A program made the translations under genes and the position numbers. The notes beneath the pieces were generated by a model. The model saw only the letters and a list, made by a program, of their open reading frames with translations. It made no database searches and was not told where the DNA came from. Below are positions 5,636-8,125 of a stretch of DNA of 8,125 nt, piece after piece; the first letter of the stretch is position 1; the number at the start of each line of letters is the position of its first letter. The DNA is from Ignavibacteriales bacterium (lineage in GTDB: Bacteria > Bacteroidota > Ignavibacteria > Ignavibacteriales > Melioribacteraceae), in contig JAFGID010000271.1 in the NCBI GenBank assembly GCA_016929735.1, forward strand, positions 1 to 8,125. Reading direction: 5' to 3'.

Positions 5636-7498
5636 CTATTTTAATTTTTTTAACCTTAATCTTGCTGCATTCTTTATTGGAGTCCCTGCATCTGATGATT
5701 CAATTATTCTATTCAAGAAGTCTGAAAACAGTGTTATTTTATCAGGACAAAGTATGCTTTCTAATTTAGTAATAATCCATATCGGTAAATCAGTATCGGG
5801 AATTGTGTTAATAAAACTCATCAATTCAGAAATAAGTTCTGGGCGTTTATTAATCCAGCTAACAGAAAGACCAAGAGATCCATTCTCATCAGAAAAGTCT
5901 TCTTCTGTTGAACCTTTTTTTATTATTTCACTTAAAATACCGGTAGCATCGATTTCACTTAAAGAATTTGATTTGTCTAAAGCTGTATTCCTAATGGCCG
6001 CGCTCTTATTGTAAAGCTCTTTTAATATATTCTGTGCCTCAGCAGATAAGCGTGAAGTACTTGCGGCAGAGATTTGAAAAATATTTTCTCTAGAAAAATA
6101 AAAATAGGGTCTTAAATCTTTATCTGTCAATTCCGGTTCCATATCTAACCATTTGCAGATCCAATCATCCTTAATCCAAAGCTCAAATTCTTTTGATTTT
6201 TGGCTGCCATCATCAATGTCATCTGATAAAACCTCTTTTAGCTCTTTAAATTCTTTAGGCATACCTTCTTGTTGGCTTTGCCATTTATGTAATGTTCGAA
6301 ATTGTTGAGGTCTGAAATATTCAAGAATCATTAACTTTGATAACACTCTACGTTCTAGAGTGATATTTCTTGACTCTGCCATTTTCATTCTGATAGATAG
6401 CGTGTTTAAGAACCTTTTACACTGCCTTGGATTACCATTCAAACCCATGCCTAAAATGGGGCCTATTCTTTGTGAAAATGCTAAGTCTTCACGAATTGCT
6501 TCCGTTTTAGCTTGAATTATAGTTTCGATCTCATTGAAGGTTAGAATTCGTGCTTCTTCAATTGTTTTTGAATCTAATACCCAATCAATACATTTTTTAA
6601 AATCATCTTCCTCTAACTTTTCTTGAATTAATAAAAGAGTAATATAGTTTTCTGTATCGTTTTGTGTCATTGCAGGAATATGAATCTGATACTGAATTAA
6701 TTTTTCTAAATAGTCACGTCCGATCTCGGACTTATCTCCAGGGAGTTCTGGAAACCGACTTTTTACCGCATATTTCACTATTCGTTCATCAGCCGCAATT
6801 ATAAAAGATGTTTTTGGGGCGTATAGGAATAGTTTAATAGCTTCTAATGTTTCAATTACTGAATTGGGTAAACATCGATCTAAATCATCAATTGTGATAA
6901 CGACTGAATTGAATTCAGAGAGTTCAACTAATTTCTCAAATTCCTTACGGAAAGAGCGGATATTTTTACTTAAAGAATTATCGGATTCACTCTTAAAGAG
7001 TTCATCAATATTATTTTTATCAATATTCTCTAAAACCTCTCCAGCTTTTTTAGCAACACTAGGCAAATCAGAAAGAGCCAATGGAACAAGCCCAACTCCT
7101 CCTGTAGCAAGAGCTGTTGCTCCATATTGAACTGCTTTTCCTGCTACTTTGAACCAATTTATTTTCTTGATCAGTCTAAGGCCGGCTTCTTTTAATTCTT
7201 TTCCTTTTTTTGACGGGCTGTTTTCGACAATAGTCTCAATGATTGTTTCAATAAGTGCGGTTTTTGCATCTTCATAATTTTCAAACAACCATCCATTAAA
7301 TGGGATGACCAGAGATGTTGCATCTTCCTTGAGTTCTTTGGAGACCATCTCTATCAGACTAGATTTACCACTTCCCCAGTCTCCAAATATACCAATAGTT
7401 ACAGGCAATAGCGAAGGATCCTTTGAAATTTGTATTGCTATATCTTTTAAGTGTGTAGTCCCAAGTAAATCGCTATTAGTTTCTCTATCTGCCCACAT
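5636..7498 (-). CDS. qatA: QatA, KAP-family P-loop ATPase of the Qat defence system
   Basis: A 620-residue KAP-type P-loop NTPase, the ATPase of the Qat system. The Walker A motif is GDWGSGKSS (39-47) and the Walker B is VVITIDDLDRC (199-209), the DDLDRC form characteristic of KAP NTPases. Between them lies a Gly/Ala-rich hydrophobic stretch (about 118-143, with ATALATGGVGLVPLAL) that could touch or insert into the membrane, a feature known in other KAP proteins. The C-terminal 350 residues are helical and probably hold sensor and effector parts; GNPRQCKRFLN (about 353-364) is a conserved-looking KAP element. The ATG at 7498 has a strong GGAGG four bases upstream and lies 20 bp after the phosphatase stop. 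In Qat, this ATPase works with QatB, QatC and QatD to protect against phage; what triggers it is unknown. Confidence 0.93.
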   Translation of the reverse strand: MWADRETNSDLLGTTHLKDIAIQISKDPSLLPVTIGIFGDWGSGKSSLIEMVSKELKEDATSLVIPFNGWLFENYEDAKTALIETIIETIVENSPSKKGKELKEAGLRLIKKINWFKVAGKAVQYGATALATGGVGLVPLALSDLPSVAKKAGEVLENIDKNNIDELFKSESDNSLSKNIRSFRKEFEKLVELSEFNSVVITIDDLDRCLPNSVIETLEAIKLFLYAPKTSFIIAADERIVKYAVKSRFPELPGDKSEIGRDYLEKLIQYQIHIPAMTQNDTENYITLLLIQEKLEEDDFKKCIDWVLDSKTIEEARILTFNEIETIIQAKTEAIREDLAFSQRIGPILGMGLNGNPRQCKRFLNTLSIRMKMAESRNITLERRVLSKLMILEYFRPQQFRTLHKWQSQQEGMPKEFKELKEVLSDDIDDGSQKSKEFELWIKDDWICKWLDMEPELTDKDLRPYFYFSRENIFQISAASTSRLSAEAQNILKELYNKSAAIRNTALDKSNSLSEIDATGILSEIIKKGSTEEDFSDENGSLGLSVSWINKRPELISELMSFINTIPDTDLPIWIITKLESILCPDKITLFSDFLNRIIESSDAGTPIKNAARLRLKKLK

Positions 7499-7518
7499 AA
7501 TTCCTCCATACTATTTTT

Positions 7519-8004
7519 TTATAAAACATAATCATCCCAATTATTTATAATAAAACCTCTTACTCCATTTTTTGGATTGTATAAAGGATAGATCTTTCTA
7601 AATTCATCTTCAGCATTATCAAAATCTTTAGGTAGAGCACCAGTTACAGCCAAAAACAAGAACCCTATAGATGGTGAGCGACTTTCACCCTGATTGCAAT
7701 GTACCAGACATTTTTTATTGTCATTCAAAGCTTCTTTTATGAATTCTAATGCAGCATCAATTACTTCTTTTGCAATATAATCTGGCGATTCAACATCCAC
7801 TATATTCAAATATAATCGACTTTCTCTTTTAGCTAATAGATATTCCGGATGTCCTTTAGGTGCCCCTCGTCCTGTATATCCTAATAAATTCCGGTGATAT
7901 GGTTCTTTGCATGCGTGAACAACCGCCCATCCGTTATTTCCTTTTACTTTAAACTCATAATCTTCTTGGTTTCCAATAAATAAATTTCTTGTTATTTCAA
8001 TCAT
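7519..8004 (-). CDS. Small dual-specificity/tyrosine phosphatase, first gene of the Qat cassette
   Basis: A 161-residue cysteine phosphatase. The signature loop HCNQGESRS (102-110) fits HCX5R(S/T), with catalytic C103 and R109, and the upstream LNIVD places D70 as the probable general acid. It is compact and without signal peptide or membrane segment, in the size range of dual-specificity phosphatases that act on phosphotyrosine, phosphoserine or other phosphate esters; the substrate cannot be told. The ATG at 8004 follows a good ribosome site (AGAGAGG, eight bases away). It is separated from qatA by only 20 bp and shares the cassette with the Qat genes, so it is very probably co-transcribed with them. 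It is not one of the four standard Qat proteins. It may be a regulator or immunity partner of the system, or independent cargo; this is inference. All catalytic residues are intact. Confidence 0.88.
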   Translation of the reverse strand: MIEITRNLFIGNQEDYEFKVKGNNGWAVVHACKEPYHRNLLGYTGRGAPKGHPEYLLAKRESRLYLNIVDVESPDYIAKEVIDAALEFIKEALNDNKKCLVHCNQGESRSPSIGFLFLAVTGALPKDFDNAEDEFRKIYPLYNPKNGVRGFIINNWDDYVL

Positions 8005-8020
8005 TTTTTTATCCTCTCTT

Positions 8021-8042
8021 AGCCCGGCACGGATGCCGGGCT
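8021..8042 (-). other. Strong 9-bp hairpin in the leader of the phosphatase-Qat operon
   Basis: AGCCCGGCA (8021-8029) pairs perfectly with TGCCGGGCT (8034-8042) around a four-base loop. In the minus-strand transcript it sits directly before the ribosome site of the phosphatase gene and could restrict translation or stabilise the 5' end. Neither side has a T tract, so it is not an intrinsic terminator. Confidence 0.65.
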
Positions 8043-8046
8043 TCTT

Positions 8047-8066
8047 GGGGCGCGGGGATTTTAAGA
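8047..8066. repeat. Right copy of the perfect 20-bp inverted repeat bracketing the Qat operon
   Basis: GGGGCGCGGGGATTTTAAGA is the exact reverse complement of 2684-2703. It lies in the 5' leader of the operon, between the promoter-like segment and the leader hairpin. Together with the outer repeat (8106-8125 and 2648-2667) it forms a nested end structure. Confidence 0.9.
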
Positions 8067-8080
8067 TCGCTCGCTTATTT

Positions 8081-8089
8081 ATTGTATCA
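8081..8089 (-). promoter_or_regulatory. Possible extended -10 promoter for the Qat operon
   Basis: On the minus strand the sequence reads TGATACAAT, matching the extended -10 form TGnTATAAT with one change. It lies about 77 bases before the phosphatase ATG, upstream of the leader repeat and hairpin. No convincing -35 box is found at the usual distance. The right end of the cassette is about 20 bases longer here than the matching left end, and this AT-rich insert contains the box. A cassette-borne promoter is plausible but not certain. Confidence 0.4.
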
Positions 8090-8125
8090 TGTTTTAAAAA
8101 GCATTGGTGCGGTATTGCCTATAAC

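Larger units (their letters stand above)
2567..8124 (-). mobile_element. Integron gene cassette 4: phosphatase plus Qat anti-phage operon (5.56 kb)
   Basis: Both ends are visible. The cassette starts on the minus strand with TTATAGGC at 8124, directly after the crossover G at 8125, and ends at the crossover G at 2567. Its two ends share an inverted repeat of 20 bp with two mismatches (2648-2667 against 8125 to 8106) plus a perfect 20-bp inner repeat. It holds five co-oriented genes with almost no spacing. Integron cassettes usually carry one gene and about 1 kb or less, so this is exceptionally large. Only the upstream neighbour is missing, because the window stops exactly at the crossover base. 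Confidence 0.85.

Noticed and set aside
8021..8042. Strong hairpin as a Rho-independent terminator
   Set aside because: Neither strand has a T-rich run directly after the stem: the plus side continues TCTTGGGGCG and the minus side runs into a ribosome site.
8033..8125. Plus-strand open frame running off the right end (starts MPGFLGRGDFK)
   Set aside because: It covers the leader, hairpin and end repeats of the Qat cassette in the opposite direction. It shares GRGDFK with the QatD tail only because the repeat is inverted, and there is no ribosome site.
1..8125. attC copies as a CRISPR array or REP-type repeats
   Set aside because: The repeats are 81-146 bp, dyad-symmetric, variable inside and spaced by whole genes, which fits integron attC sites and not CRISPR.

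Overview
The window is a slice of an integron cassette array. It is AT-rich, and every gene is read from the minus strand. After each gene comes a dyad-symmetric attC recombination site, four in all. They begin and end with GCCTAAC/GTTAGGC-type core boxes and share a central motif close to GAAGTT...AATTTGGGYGAAGC. The low GC, codon use and style of these sites suggest a spirochaete, most likely a Treponema with a chromosomal integron. That host call comes from recognition, not from a search. No integrase, attI site, rRNA or tRNA is in the window.

Layout in plus coordinates (transcription runs right to left). Bases 1-17 are the 5' end of a further cassette. Cassette 1 (18-652) encodes a four-helix membrane protein with two repeated Cys-Pro motifs. 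Cassette 2 (653-1708) encodes a prenyltransferase/squalene-cyclase-repeat-like alpha-barrel protein. Cassette 3 (1709-2566) encodes a PaiA-like GNAT acetyltransferase. Cassette 4 (2567-8124) is very large, about 5.56 kb with five genes. It encodes a small dual-specificity/tyrosine phosphatase followed by qatA, qatB, qatC and qatD, the four-gene Qat anti-phage system (KAP-type ATPase, QatB, QueC-like QatC, TatD-like QatD).

The five genes of cassette 4 are tightly packed, with gaps of 20 and 10 bp and then 1-nt and 4-nt overlaps. They look like one operon, led by a GC-rich leader with a strong hairpin and a possible extended -10 promoter. The qatD stop codon lies inside the attC core box, so the defence operon fills the cassette from end to end. 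Each cassette also has cassette-specific inverted repeats at its two ends that run past the classical core boxes. Cassette 4 has a further perfect 20-bp inverted repeat inside these, and its left copy codes for part of an unusual QatD tail.

The main points of interest are a complete multi-gene phage-defence operon packaged as one integron cassette, a phosphatase gene joined to Qat as a possible accessory component, the extended terminal repeats, and an attC whose inner arms no longer match.
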